DNA of 64,000 nt from Kitasatospora indigofera (lineage in GTDB: Bacteria > Actinomycetota > Actinomycetes > Streptomycetales > Streptomycetaceae): positions 1-64,000 of the forward strand of contig NZ_BNBO01000049.1 of assembly GCF_014655955.1 (NCBI RefSeq). The letters run 5' to 3'. The translations under genes and the position numbers were made by a program. Below are positions 23,638-31,383 of the stretch, in pieces (the first letter of the stretch is position 1; each line of letters opens with the position of its first letter). The notes under the pieces were generated by a model, which saw only the letters and a program-made list of their open reading frames with translations, had not been told where the DNA came from and did not search any database.

Positions 23638-24003
23638 TCAGCAGTTGAGCTGCGACTCCGCGGGGAGGTAGCTCGCCCCGTCGAGCCGGCCCCAGGTCTT
23701 CGGGCCGACGATCCCGTCCTGCTTCAGGCCCGTGCAGCCCTGGAACTTGACGACGGCGTTGTAGGTGAGGCCGCCGAAGACGCCGTCCACGGTGAGGTGC
23801 GTGTTGGCGATGTCCTCGTTCAGCTGGCACTGCAGGGCCATCACCGCGGGGCCGGTGTCGCCGTAGCTCAGCTGCGGCTCGCTGGTGGTGTAGCCCTTGC
23901 CGCAGTACTGCGAGGCGGTGGCGGCCGAGGCGGCGGGGGCGGCGGTGAGGCCGACGCCGGCCAGGAGGGCGGCGGCGCCCAGAGCGGCGAACTGCTTGCG
24001 CAT
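23638..24003 (-). CDS. Secreted peptidoglycan-binding-domain protein 6
   Basis: This 121-residue precursor is first in the array and nearest the SARP gene. The signal peptide runs about 1-28 (PAASA). The single binding domain carries LSYGDTGPAVMALQCQLN, DGVFGGLTYNAVVKFQGC and DGIVGPKTWGRLD. It is the closest paralogue of the gene product at 20305-20664, so those two flank the array as a duplicated pair. It ends in Cys like its paralogue. Confidence 0.87.
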   Translation of the reverse strand: MRKQFAALGAAALLAGVGLTAAPAASAATASQYCGKGYTTSEPQLSYGDTGPAVMALQCQLNEDIANTHLTVDGVFGGLTYNAVVKFQGCTGLKQDGIVGPKTWGRLDGASYLPAESQLNC

Positions 24004-24087
24004 CAGGGAGTTCTCTTTCGTTGGCGACGACGGCGTACGGGGAGGAGCGGCGTCCGTCGTGCCGGTCGGTGGCGGTCGGTGGAGCGG

Positions 24088-24128
24088 CGGTCGACCGCGG
24101 CCGGACGTGCCGTGTCCGCGGTCGACCG
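24088..24128. promoter_or_regulatory. Long perfect inverted repeat between SARP gene and wall-binding array
   Basis: CGGTCGACCGCGG (24088-24100) is repeated inverted at 24116-24128 around a 15-base spacer. It could terminate the SARP transcript or be a regulatory site for the array. GGTCGGTGG direct repeats lie next to it (24064-24082). The rest of 24004-24376 shows no gene. Confidence 0.5.
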
Positions 24129-24376
24129 GGGTGCGACGGAGGGCAGTCGGGCGCCGGGCCGGCATCACGCGGTCCTCCGGCGATGGGGGAGTGCCCGTCG
24201 GCAGCACGTCCCCGCCCGCTGCACGCCCACTCTCGCACCGGCGTCTTCCCGGGCCCCTCCCGTTCTCTTCCCGCCTTCTTCGCGGATCCTTCCCGGCCCT
24301 TCCCCGGTCCGTCGCCCCGTGGCCGGGCCGCCCCGGGCGTCCGCCTTCGGCCCGGCCCCCGCTGCCTCCGGGCCGG

Positions 24377-26572
24377 TCAGCCGACGGCGCGCAGGCCCGC
24401 GGCCCCGTCGGTGACGCGCCGGTCGTCCCGGTAGGCGGTGAGGGGCACGGCCGGGGCAGCCGCGGGCGGGCGGCCGGGGAAGAGCAGGGCGTCGGCCTCG
24501 ACGAGACCGCCCAGGTACCAGTCGGTGACGCGTTCGACCGCCGCCCGGCGGGCCGCCTCGGACTCCTCGGCGGCCGCCCGCTCCGCGGCGAAGAGGCGCA
24601 ACAGGTCGTGCAGCCGGTAGTGGGCGGGGGCGGGCGACTCCAGCAGGCCGGCGTCCACGAGGTGTTCCAGCACCTCGTCGGCCTGCCGCGGGGACAGGTC
24701 CAGGAGGGCCGCCGCGGCGGGCCGGCTGATCACGGAACCGGGCGCGATGCCCAGCAGCCGGAACGCCCGGGCCGGGTCGGGAGCCCGCCCGCGGCCGCCC
24801 GGCGCGGCGAGCCGGCGGTAGCTGGTCTCGAAGCAGGTGCGGACGGCGAGGTCGTCGATGCGCAGTTCGTCGAGCCTGCGACCGTGGTCGCCGAGCCGGG
24901 CGGACATCGCGGCCACCGTCCAGTGGCGCCGCACGGTGAGGCGGGCGGCGACGATGCGCAGGGCCAGCGGCAGGCCCGCGCAGGCGGCCAGGACCTCGGC
25001 GGTGGCCTCCGGTTCGGCGGCGGCCCGCCGGGGGCCGAGGGCACCGGCGAACAGGGTGTGGGCCTCGGTGTCGTCGAGTCGTTCGAGGTCCACCCGGTGG
25101 GCGCCGACCAGGCCGGCGAGCTTGCTGCGACCGGTGACCACCACCGCGCACCGGCCGGAGCCGGGCAGCAGCGGGCGGATCTGGGTGGCGTCCCGGGCGT
25201 CGTCCAGCACCACCAGCAGGCGCCGGTGCGCGAGCACGCTCCGGTACAGGGCCGCACGGTCCTCCGCCGCCGCGGGGACGGCGCCGGCGGGCACGCCGAG
25301 GGCCCGCAGGAAGCCGGCCAGCACCTCGGCGGGCGCTGCGGGCACCCGCTCACCGCCGCGCAGGTCGGCGTGGAGCTGCCCGTCCGGGAAGAGCCCGGCG
25401 GCCCGGTGGGCGGCGTGCAGGGCCAGCTCGGTCTTGCCGATCCCGCCGGGCCCGGTGACCGCGCAGACCCGCAGACCCGGCCCGCCCGCCTGTCCGGCGG
25501 CCTGCCGCAGCTGGTCCTGGAGCTCCCCGAGCTCGGCGCACCGGCCGGCGAAGTCCGCTACCGCCGGCGGTAGTTGGGCCGGACGGAACTGGGGGGCGAC
25601 GGAGCGGGGCGAGGGACCGGGGGCCGCCGGCGGGTCGAGGGCCGGGGAGGGCCCCGGGGCCTGCGACGGGCCCGTACCCGGCGACGGGACGACGGGCTGC
25701 CGCTCCGGCGGCCCGGCCGGGATCGCGGCCGACTCCCGGGGCCCGGTGCGGGGGGCGCCGAGGAGCGCCGGGTCACCCCGCAGGACGGCGCTCTCCAGGT
25801 CGCCGATGGCCCGGCCGGGATCGAGGCCGTACTCCTCACCGAGCCGCCGGCGCACCCGGCGGACCACTGCCAGCGCGTCGGTCTGCCGCCCGCTGCGGTA
25901 CAGCGCCAGGACCAGGCGCTCGGCGATCCCCTCCCGGGTCGGGTAGCGGTCGAGCACCGCACCCAGCTCGGGCACCAGCTCCTGATGGCGCCCCAGCGAC
26001 AGCTCCAGGTCGGCGAGCAACTCCTGCGCCGCGAAGCGCTCTTCCTCCAGGTGCGCGCGGGCGGCCCCGGCGAACGGGGCCTCCAGCCCGGCGAGCGCCG
26101 TCCCGCGCCAGAGGCTCAGCCCCTCGCGCAGCGCCGACGCGGCCCCGGCCCGGTCGCCGTCGCAGGCCAGCCGGCGTGCCCCGTCCACGCCCTGCCGGAA
26201 CCGTACGACGTCGACCGTCGCCCCTTCGGTGAGCAGGCAGTAGCCGCCGTTGCGGGAGACCAGCGGCTGGGAGCCGCCGGCGCGGAGGGTCTTGCGCAAC
26301 TCCGAGACCGCCGCATGGACCCGGCCGCGTGCGGTGGCCACCGGATTCTCGCCCCACACGGCGTCCACGAGCTGCTCGGTGGTCACCAGCCGGTCGGCGT
26401 GCAGCAGCAGCCAGGTGAGGACGGCGCGGTGGCGCGGGCGTTCCAGCGCGGCCGGCCGGCCCCCGTGACGCACCTCCAGGGCGCCCAGGATTCCGTACCG
26501 CCACACCTCGGCGGCGGGCCCGCCCGGGTGCTCGTCAGGACACCCGGCCGTCCGGTTCACGGTCGTACTCAT
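24377..26572 (-). CDS. AfsR/SARP-type regulator with NB-ARC domain
   Basis: This 731-residue transcriptional activator uses ATG 26572; an upstream in-frame TTG at 26584 is possible and the ribosome site is weak. The N-terminal OmpR-like winged helix (about 25-105) has RHRAVLTWLLLHADRLVTTE. A bacterial transcriptional activation domain follows (about 110-255, ending EEYGLDPG). A Pro-rich linker then leads to an NB-ARC ATPase (P-loop GPGGIGKTELAL, LLVVLDDA, GLPLALRI). It lacks the long TPR tail of AfsR. SARPs usually activate secondary-metabolite genes, but here the genes immediately downstream on the same strand encode secreted wall-binding proteins. Confidence 0.9.
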   Translation of the reverse strand: MSTTVNRTAGCPDEHPGGPAAEVWRYGILGALEVRHGGRPAALERPRHRAVLTWLLLHADRLVTTEQLVDAVWGENPVATARGRVHAAVSELRKTLRAGGSQPLVSRNGGYCLLTEGATVDVVRFRQGVDGARRLACDGDRAGAASALREGLSLWRGTALAGLEAPFAGAARAHLEEERFAAQELLADLELSLGRHQELVPELGAVLDRYPTREGIAERLVLALYRSGRQTDALAVVRRVRRRLGEEYGLDPGRAIGDLESAVLRGDPALLGAPRTGPRESAAIPAGPPERQPVVPSPGTGPSQAPGPSPALDPPAAPGPSPRSVAPQFRPAQLPPAVADFAGRCAELGELQDQLRQAAGQAGGPGLRVCAVTGPGGIGKTELALHAAHRAAGLFPDGQLHADLRGGERVPAAPAEVLAGFLRALGVPAGAVPAAAEDRAALYRSVLAHRRLLVVLDDARDATQIRPLLPGSGRCAVVVTGRSKLAGLVGAHRVDLERLDDTEAHTLFAGALGPRRAAAEPEATAEVLAACAGLPLALRIVAARLTVRRHWTVAAMSARLGDHGRRLDELRIDDLAVRTCFETSYRRLAAPGGRGRAPDPARAFRLLGIAPGSVISRPAAAALLDLSPRQADEVLEHLVDAGLLESPAPAHYRLHDLLRLFAAERAAAEESEAARRAAVERVTDWYLGGLVEADALLFPGRPPAAAPAVPLTAYRDDRRVTDGAAGLRAVG

Positions 26573-26956
26573 CGCGATGATCAACCCCCAGGGATATCGC
26601 GCAGCGGATCTTCAACCGACGGACCGTAAACTAACTTTCGACACCAACGGATTCTTAACGTCTCAACAACACCGGTCCGGGGTCTCCCGTCGCTCCGCGC
26701 CCGGACGGGGCTGTGGCCGGGCCCGTCCGGCTGCCGCGGGCCGCCGCGGGCCGCTGATCGGCGGAGGGTGCGCCGGGTTCGGGCCCCCGGGACGGCCGAG
26801 CGCGCCGCCCGCGCAAGGCCCGCGGACGGACCCGCCGCGGTGGCGGCACGGGTCGGTCCGTACGTACGCCGGTCCACCCGCCGTACGCCTGCCTGCCCGC
26901 CTGTCCGTCCGTACGCCTGCCCGTCCGTACGCCCGTACGCCGGTCCGTCCGTCCCG
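26573..26956. other. Intergenic region with simple repeats
   Basis: An AT-richer patch at about 26625-26675 is the likely SARP promoter region, but no clear -35/-10 pair is evident. Around 26855-26955 the DNA is built of CCGTACGCC- and GTCCGTCC-type short repeats just downstream of the next minus-strand gene. No gene is supported. Confidence 0.5.
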
Positions 26957-28468
26957 TCAGGCCCGGTTGAGCGAGCGGGTGACGCCCGCCAGGACGGCGG
27001 TGGTGAGCAGCCAGCCGGCGCCGATCAGGCCGTAGCCGAGCCACTGGTGGTAGCCGGTCCAGTACCAGGCGGTGCGCTGCCCGAACCCGCCGATCGGGAC
27101 CAGCAGGTCCAGGGTGTAGACGAACGGGTTGAAGGGCGCGCCCTGGCCGGGCTGGACCGGCGAGGGCGCGCCGCGCCCGAACACCGTCGTGCCGGCCGCC
27201 ACCAGGCCGAGCAGCCACAGGCCCGCCTGCCAGGGGCGGTACCCGTAGCCGACCGTGACGTCCAGCAGCAGCCCCCAGGCCCGGCCCAGCGGGCTCAGGG
27301 TGCGCCGGCGCCGGCGCTGCTTGGCGAGCAGCACCCGGCGGGCGTCGTCGTCGTGGCCGATCTTCCGGTACCAGGCGGCGAGTTGCTCGTAGGGCTGCGG
27401 CGCGTAGCCCGGCAGCGCGTCGAGCCAGTCGAGGCGGGCGGCCACGCCGTCCGCGCCCTGGCCGCCCGGCGGCAGCTGGAGGGAGCCGTAGACGAACCCG
27501 TCGAGACGGGTGTCGGCGGGCCAGCTGTGCTCGTTGTCGTGCAGCACGGCGGCCTGCGCCTCGTGCAGGACCACGGCGCCCACCGGCGCCGTGGCGGTGG
27601 TGAGTTGGAGATCGCCGACGCGCAGCCGGGTGGCGTCCAGGGAGACCGGGCCGCCGGTGAGCCGGGCGCCGTCCAGGGAGAGCCGGCTGCGGACGGTCGC
27701 ACCGGGCAGCCGGATCGCGCCGTTCGTGGTGAAGCCCTCGCTGAGCATCATGGTGGAGGCGGTGAGGTCCTCGCCGCTGAGCGCGTCCCCGCCGGGGTTG
27801 TCGACGGTGGCGCGCTCCATGAACAGTCCGCCGTTGAACTGGGCGCCGACCAGGCGCAGTCCGCCGCGTGCGGTGAAGCCGTGACGGGCGAAGCAGCCGC
27901 CGTCCATGACCAGGCCGCCGGCCCACAGGGCCCAGATCCCGGCGGCCCGGGTCGCGTCGTCCGCGGCCTCGACGCCGAGCAGCTCACGGGCGGTGAGGCG
28001 GACGCCGCTGAGCCGCAGCTCGCCGGTGATGTGCGCGCGGGTGAGGGTCAGCCGGCCCTCGATCGTCGAGTCCTGGAAGAAGAGGTTGCCGTCGACCTGG
28101 AGCAGCCAGCCGTCCAGGCCTGGTATCCAGCAGTCGATGAGGCCGGTGGAGCGCATCGAGGCGCCCCGCAGCACCACGGGCCGTTCGAACCGGCAGCCCT
28201 CCAGGGTGAGCGTGCCGCCGACGGTGCTGTCGGCGAGGTCGAGCTCTCCGGTGATCAGCGCTCCCGCGAGCCGCAGCCGGCCCGCCGAGCCGCCGAGCAG
28301 CAACGCCCGGAGCACCTCGGCCCGTACGGTCCGTTCCTCGCCCCAGCCGGCGCCGGCCCGCGGGTCGTCCGGCCCGGCGGAGCCGCTGCGCAGGTCGACC
28401 AGGGTGCCGGCCGCGAAGCCGTCCCACACCCGCTGCTCCGGCCCGCTCAACTCCGTGTACGTCAGCAC
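26957..28468 (-). CDS. Membrane-anchored pentapeptide-like beta-helix protein
   Basis: This 503-residue protein consists mostly of short repeating strands (LRLAGALITGELDLADSTV, LTLEGCRFERPVVLRGA, SLDGARLTGGPVSLDAT) characteristic of a right-handed beta helix related to pentapeptide repeats. A basic region (KQRRRRRTL, about residue 385) and three hydrophobic segments follow near the C-terminus (about 400-420, 445-465, 475-495). The repeat domain is probably cytoplasmic. Such proteins are sometimes annotated loosely as oxidoreductases, for which I see no motif. Function unknown. Confidence 0.75.
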   Translation of the reverse strand: MLTYTELSGPEQRVWDGFAAGTLVDLRSGSAGPDDPRAGAGWGEERTVRAEVLRALLLGGSAGRLRLAGALITGELDLADSTVGGTLTLEGCRFERPVVLRGASMRSTGLIDCWIPGLDGWLLQVDGNLFFQDSTIEGRLTLTRAHITGELRLSGVRLTARELLGVEAADDATRAAGIWALWAGGLVMDGGCFARHGFTARGGLRLVGAQFNGGLFMERATVDNPGGDALSGEDLTASTMMLSEGFTTNGAIRLPGATVRSRLSLDGARLTGGPVSLDATRLRVGDLQLTTATAPVGAVVLHEAQAAVLHDNEHSWPADTRLDGFVYGSLQLPPGGQGADGVAARLDWLDALPGYAPQPYEQLAAWYRKIGHDDDARRVLLAKQRRRRRTLSPLGRAWGLLLDVTVGYGYRPWQAGLWLLGLVAAGTTVFGRGAPSPVQPGQGAPFNPFVYTLDLLVPIGGFGQRTAWYWTGYHQWLGYGLIGAGWLLTTAVLAGVTRSLNRA

Positions 28469-28656
28469 CCCGTGCCTCCCCCTGCGTCTCCCCGGCCCCG
28501 GAGCACCCTAGCGCCCGGGCGGGCGGGCCGGGCCCGCGGGTGATCGGAACCGCGTCGGGCCGGCGGGCGGCGGCCGGTCGGCGAGGGCGAGGGGCGGGTC
28601 TTGAGGCGGAGCGAGGGGCGGGGCCAGGGGGCGGGGTGAGGTCTCGCCGGCCGTCG

Positions 28657-29349
28657 TCACCGGGTGTGCGCGGCGGCGTCCGCGGCGGCGGTGCGGAGGG
28701 CGGCCGCCGCGCCGGTGACGACCGGGTCGCCGTGTCCGAAGACCGCCGATTCGACCTTGAGTTCCGCGAGCCGGTGCAGGGACTCGACGGCCGCGGCCCG
28801 GTCGGTGTTGAAGACGCCCAGCATGGTCCGGCCGACGTTGGCGACCGCGTCGCCGGTGAACAGCAGCCGGGGGCCCGGCAGATGGAGCGCGATCGACCCG
28901 TCCGTGTGGCCGGGCACCCCCACCACCACGGCCCCGCCGCCGAACTCCAGGACGTCGCCCGCCTCCACCTCCCGGTCCACCGGGCACGGCGGAGCCGGCG
29001 GCAGCGGCGGCAGGGCGGCCCGGATCGGGATCTCGAAGTCCTCCAGCACCGGCGGCGCCCCCGCCGTGCGCCCCCGGACGACGGGGGCCTCCAGGCGGTG
29101 CGCCACCACCTCCGCCCCGTGCCGGGTGGCCAGCTCGGCGGCCGAACCGGTGTGGTCCTCGTGCCAGTGGGTGAGGACGATCCGGCGGAGCGGGCCGTCC
29201 AGCAGCGTCTCGATCTCCGCCGCGCGGTCCGCCGTCCCGGTGTCCACCAGGGTGAGTTCGCGGCCGTCCCGCCAGAGGTAGGCGGCGCCGACGGGGAAGC
29301 GCAGCATGCGCAGGCCGGGCAGTACTTCGATCACGTCCATGCCCGTCAT
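28657..29349 (-). CDS. MBL-fold metallohydrolase
   Basis: This 230-residue enzyme has the metallo-beta-lactamase-fold signature THWHEDHTG. Later ligands lie in GHTDGSIALH and FTGDAVANVG, and a C-terminal His lies in VFGHGDPV. The set is complete enough for a dinuclear metal site. Members include lactonases, glyoxalase II-like thioesterases and quinolone-signal-type hydrolases, so substrate cannot be assigned. Start ATG 29349 or 29340. It is transcribed alone, divergent from the small-sensor/ArsR operon. Confidence 0.85.
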   Translation of the reverse strand: MTGMDVIEVLPGLRMLRFPVGAAYLWRDGRELTLVDTGTADRAAEIETLLDGPLRRIVLTHWHEDHTGSAAELATRHGAEVVAHRLEAPVVRGRTAGAPPVLEDFEIPIRAALPPLPPAPPCPVDREVEAGDVLEFGGGAVVVGVPGHTDGSIALHLPGPRLLFTGDAVANVGRTMLGVFNTDRAAAVESLHRLAELKVESAVFGHGDPVVTGAAAALRTAAADAAAHTR

Positions 29350-29446
29350 CCTGCGCGGGCCGGCCGGGCGTCATGCCACTGTTCGCTGACGGCTCATCCA
29401 GTGCGGGGGCCATCCTCCCGGGCAAAGTACCGCACCGGATCCATGA

Positions 29447-29464
29447 ATTGCGGACTTTTGCAAT
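29447..29464. promoter_or_regulatory. AT-rich dyad upstream of the ArsR operon
   Basis: ATTGC-N8-GCAAT lies in an AT-rich island 42 bp before the first gene. ArsR-type repressors often bind imperfect AT-rich dyads in their own promoters, so autoregulation is plausible. Confidence 0.4.
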
Positions 29465-29505
29465 TTACATGATGCACAGTCAGTTCAAGGGCTAGCGTTG
29501 CGGTC

Positions 29506-29877
29506 ATGGCACACACAGACGTTGCGTTGAAGGAAGCGATGATGATCGAGGGCGCGATCGGCGTCGCCCTCGTGGACGTGGGCAGCGGCATGGCCCTCGG
29601 CACCCTGGGCGGCGACCGTGACTTCGACCTGGCCGTCGCCGCCGCGGGGAACACCGACCTGGTCCGCGCGAAGGCCCGCACGATGGAGATGCTGGGGCTC
29701 AAGGACTCCATCGAGGACATCCTGGTGACGCTCACCAACCAGTACCACCTGATCCGGCCGCTGACCTCCCGCAACGGCAGCGGGCTCTTCCTCTACCTGG
29801 CGCTCGACCGAAACCGCGCGAACCTCGCGATGGCCCGCCGCCGGCTGCAGCTGGTCGAGAGCGAGCTGGAGGTCTGA
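29506..29877 (+). CDS. Roadblock/LC7-like small protein
   Basis: This 123-residue cytoplasmic protein has a pattern suggesting the roadblock/LC7 or profilin-like sensory fold: IEGAIGVALVDVGSGMALG, a central helix, a predicted strand near ILVTLTNQYHLIRPL, and LFLYLALDRNRANLAMARR at the end. In actinomycetes such proteins often partner small GTPases or regulators. Here its stop codon overlaps the start of an ArsR-type gene by one base (TGATG), so the two probably act together. No catalytic residues are apparent. Confidence 0.72.
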   Translation: MAHTDVALKEAMMIEGAIGVALVDVGSGMALGTLGGDRDFDLAVAAAGNTDLVRAKARTMEMLGLKDSIEDILVTLTNQYHLIRPLTSRNGSGLFLYLALDRNRANLAMARRRLQLVESELEV

Positions 29878-30443
29878 TGCCGCAGCCCCCGCTCTACCAG
29901 GTCAAGGCCGAGTTCTTCCGGATGCTCGGCCACCCGGTGCGGATCCGCGTGCTGGAGCTGCTGCAGGGCGGCCCGCTCCCGGTGCGGGCCCTGCTGGCCG
30001 ACATCGGGGTCGAGCCGTCGAACCTCTCGCAGCAGCTGGCCGTCCTGCGGCGCTCGGGCATAGTCGTCTCCCACCGCGAGGGGACGGTGGTGCTCTACGC
30101 CCTGGCCGGCGGGGACGTCGCCGACTTCCTGCGCTCCGCCCGGCGGATCCTGACCGTGCTGCTCTCCGACCGCGAGGGCGTGCTGGAGCAGCTCCGGGAG
30201 GAAGGGGTCCCCGGTGAGGGTCAGGCGGACGTCCCCGCCGGACCGGTCGTGGGCCTGGCGGTGACGTCCCATGCCGGTGCGGACGATTCGGGCCCGGACG
30301 GTCCGGACGTGGACGGTCCTGGGGCGCACGGCCCGGAGGCGCACGGCCCGGGCGCCCACTGCTTCACCACGAGCCTGCCGGGGGTGGACGGGCCCGGCGT
30401 GGACGGGTCGGTCCCCGTCGGTGCGGCCGGCGCCCGCGACTGA
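29877..30443 (+). CDS. ArsR-family regulator with low-complexity tail
   Basis: This 188-residue protein has an N-terminal winged helix (about 8-95; FFRMLGHPVRIRVLELL, VEPSNLSQQLAVLRRSGIV, GTVVLYAL). It has no Cys in the recognition helix, so metal sensing of the ArsR type is unlikely. The last 70 residues are Gly/Pro/Asp/His-rich, with repeats such as DGPGAHGPEAHGPGAH; the His-rich segment could bind metal. It is coupled to the roadblock-like gene upstream. Confidence 0.82.
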   Translation: MPQPPLYQVKAEFFRMLGHPVRIRVLELLQGGPLPVRALLADIGVEPSNLSQQLAVLRRSGIVVSHREGTVVLYALAGGDVADFLRSARRILTVLLSDREGVLEQLREEGVPGEGQADVPAGPVVGLAVTSHAGADDSGPDGPDVDGPGAHGPEAHGPGAHCFTTSLPGVDGPGVDGSVPVGAAGARD

Positions 30444-30452
30444 CCGCGGGCA

Positions 30453-30472
30453 GGCCGCGGGGCTCCGCGGCC
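30453..30472. terminator. Short hairpin between convergent genes
   Basis: An 8-bp stem (30453-30460 with 30465-30472) with a 4-base loop lies 10 bp after the ArsR-type gene, before the convergent minus-strand gene. Confidence 0.4.
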
Positions 30473-30509
30473 CCGGTCCGGGGTCACCCCTCGGGGGCAC
30501 CGCCCCGGA

Positions 30510-31070
30510 CTACGGCCCGGGCCCCGGCCGGCGCCGCAGCGACCGGCTCCACCACCGGCGGCAGCCGGACACCGTCGCCTTCAGCGCGGCCGCCGGACCG
30601 TCCGGAGCGGCGGCCGGGCGGCCGCCCGTCCGGCTCAGCCACACCATCGCGAGGGGATCGGCCGGGCCCGCCGCCACCCAGGACGGCCGGTAGGGCGCCC
30701 GCAGCCGCGCGGCGGCGGAGGCCTGCGCGGCGGACGGCTGCGGGGCCGGGGGCTGAGCGTCAGGGGGTTGCGCGGTCGGGGACTGCGCGGTCGGGGGCCC
30801 GGCCGAAGGAGGCTGTCCGGCCGGGCGGCGGTCCGGTCCGGAGGGCCGCCCCCGACGAGCGCCGCCGACGACCCACCACGTCGGTGCGCCGTGCACCCGG
30901 TAGCCGCGTCGCAGGCGGAAGAAGTACGCCAGCGCGGCCGGAGCCGCCGCCGCCACCTCGGTCATCTCCTCGTCCGGATCACGGGGGCGGGTGAAGCAGG
31001 TCCAGCTGCAGCAGGAGAAGGGGTTCCACGGAACCTGGCGCCCGCAGCCCTCGCAGGTCATCGTCGGCAC
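30510..31070 (-). CDS. Hypothetical protein with N-terminal Cys cluster
   Basis: This 186-residue protein starts at GTG 31070 behind GGGAGGT. The N-terminus CEGCGRQVPWNPFSCCSWTC holds five Cys in a possible zinc ribbon. It is followed by a conserved-looking FRLRRGYRVHGAPTWWVVGG. The middle is a degenerate Ala/Gln/Pro repeat (PTAQ, PDAQ, PAPQ) and the C-terminus is basic. I do not recognise the family. Zinc binding is an inference from Cys spacing. Confidence 0.6.
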   Translation of the reverse strand: MPTMTCEGCGRQVPWNPFSCCSWTCFTRPRDPDEEMTEVAAAAPAALAYFFRLRRGYRVHGAPTWWVVGGARRGRPSGPDRRPAGQPPSAGPPTAQSPTAQPPDAQPPAPQPSAAQASAAARLRAPYRPSWVAAGPADPLAMVWLSRTGGRPAAAPDGPAAALKATVSGCRRWWSRSLRRRPGPGP

Positions 31071-31304
31071 GGCTGCGCACCTCCCGGGCCTGGGGCCGTC
31101 CTCGCTTCCACCGTACTCGCACCCGCCCGGCCCCGAGGGGACGGCGGGCCGCGGACCGCCGCCCCGGGCGGTCCGGGGCGGTCGGGCGTCCGGAGCCGTT
31201 CTGGGCGAGCCGACGGGGGAGCGGGCTTGCCGGTGATCGTCGGCGGCGTCCGCCCGGCGTCGCGTCCGGCCCGCGCGGCGTCCGCCCGGCGCGGCCGCCG
31301 GTCC

Positions 31305-31333
31305 TTGACGGAGCCGGTGGGCGCTTGCAGGCT
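31305..31333 (+). promoter_or_regulatory. Promoter of the lactate monooxygenase gene
   Basis: TTGACG (31305-31310) and CAGGCT (31328-31333) are separated by 17 bases, about 50 bp before the TTG start. The rest of 31071-31304 shows no gene. Confidence 0.5.
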
Positions 31334-31383
31334 ACCTCTCGCACGGGATCACCCGCCGTGCCCATCCGCCTCGGGAGACAGCC

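Noticed and set aside
26855..26955. Short repeats that might suggest a CRISPR array
   Set aside because: Units of 8-10 bases without spacers of constant length, and no cas genes, so simple GC-rich slippage repeats.
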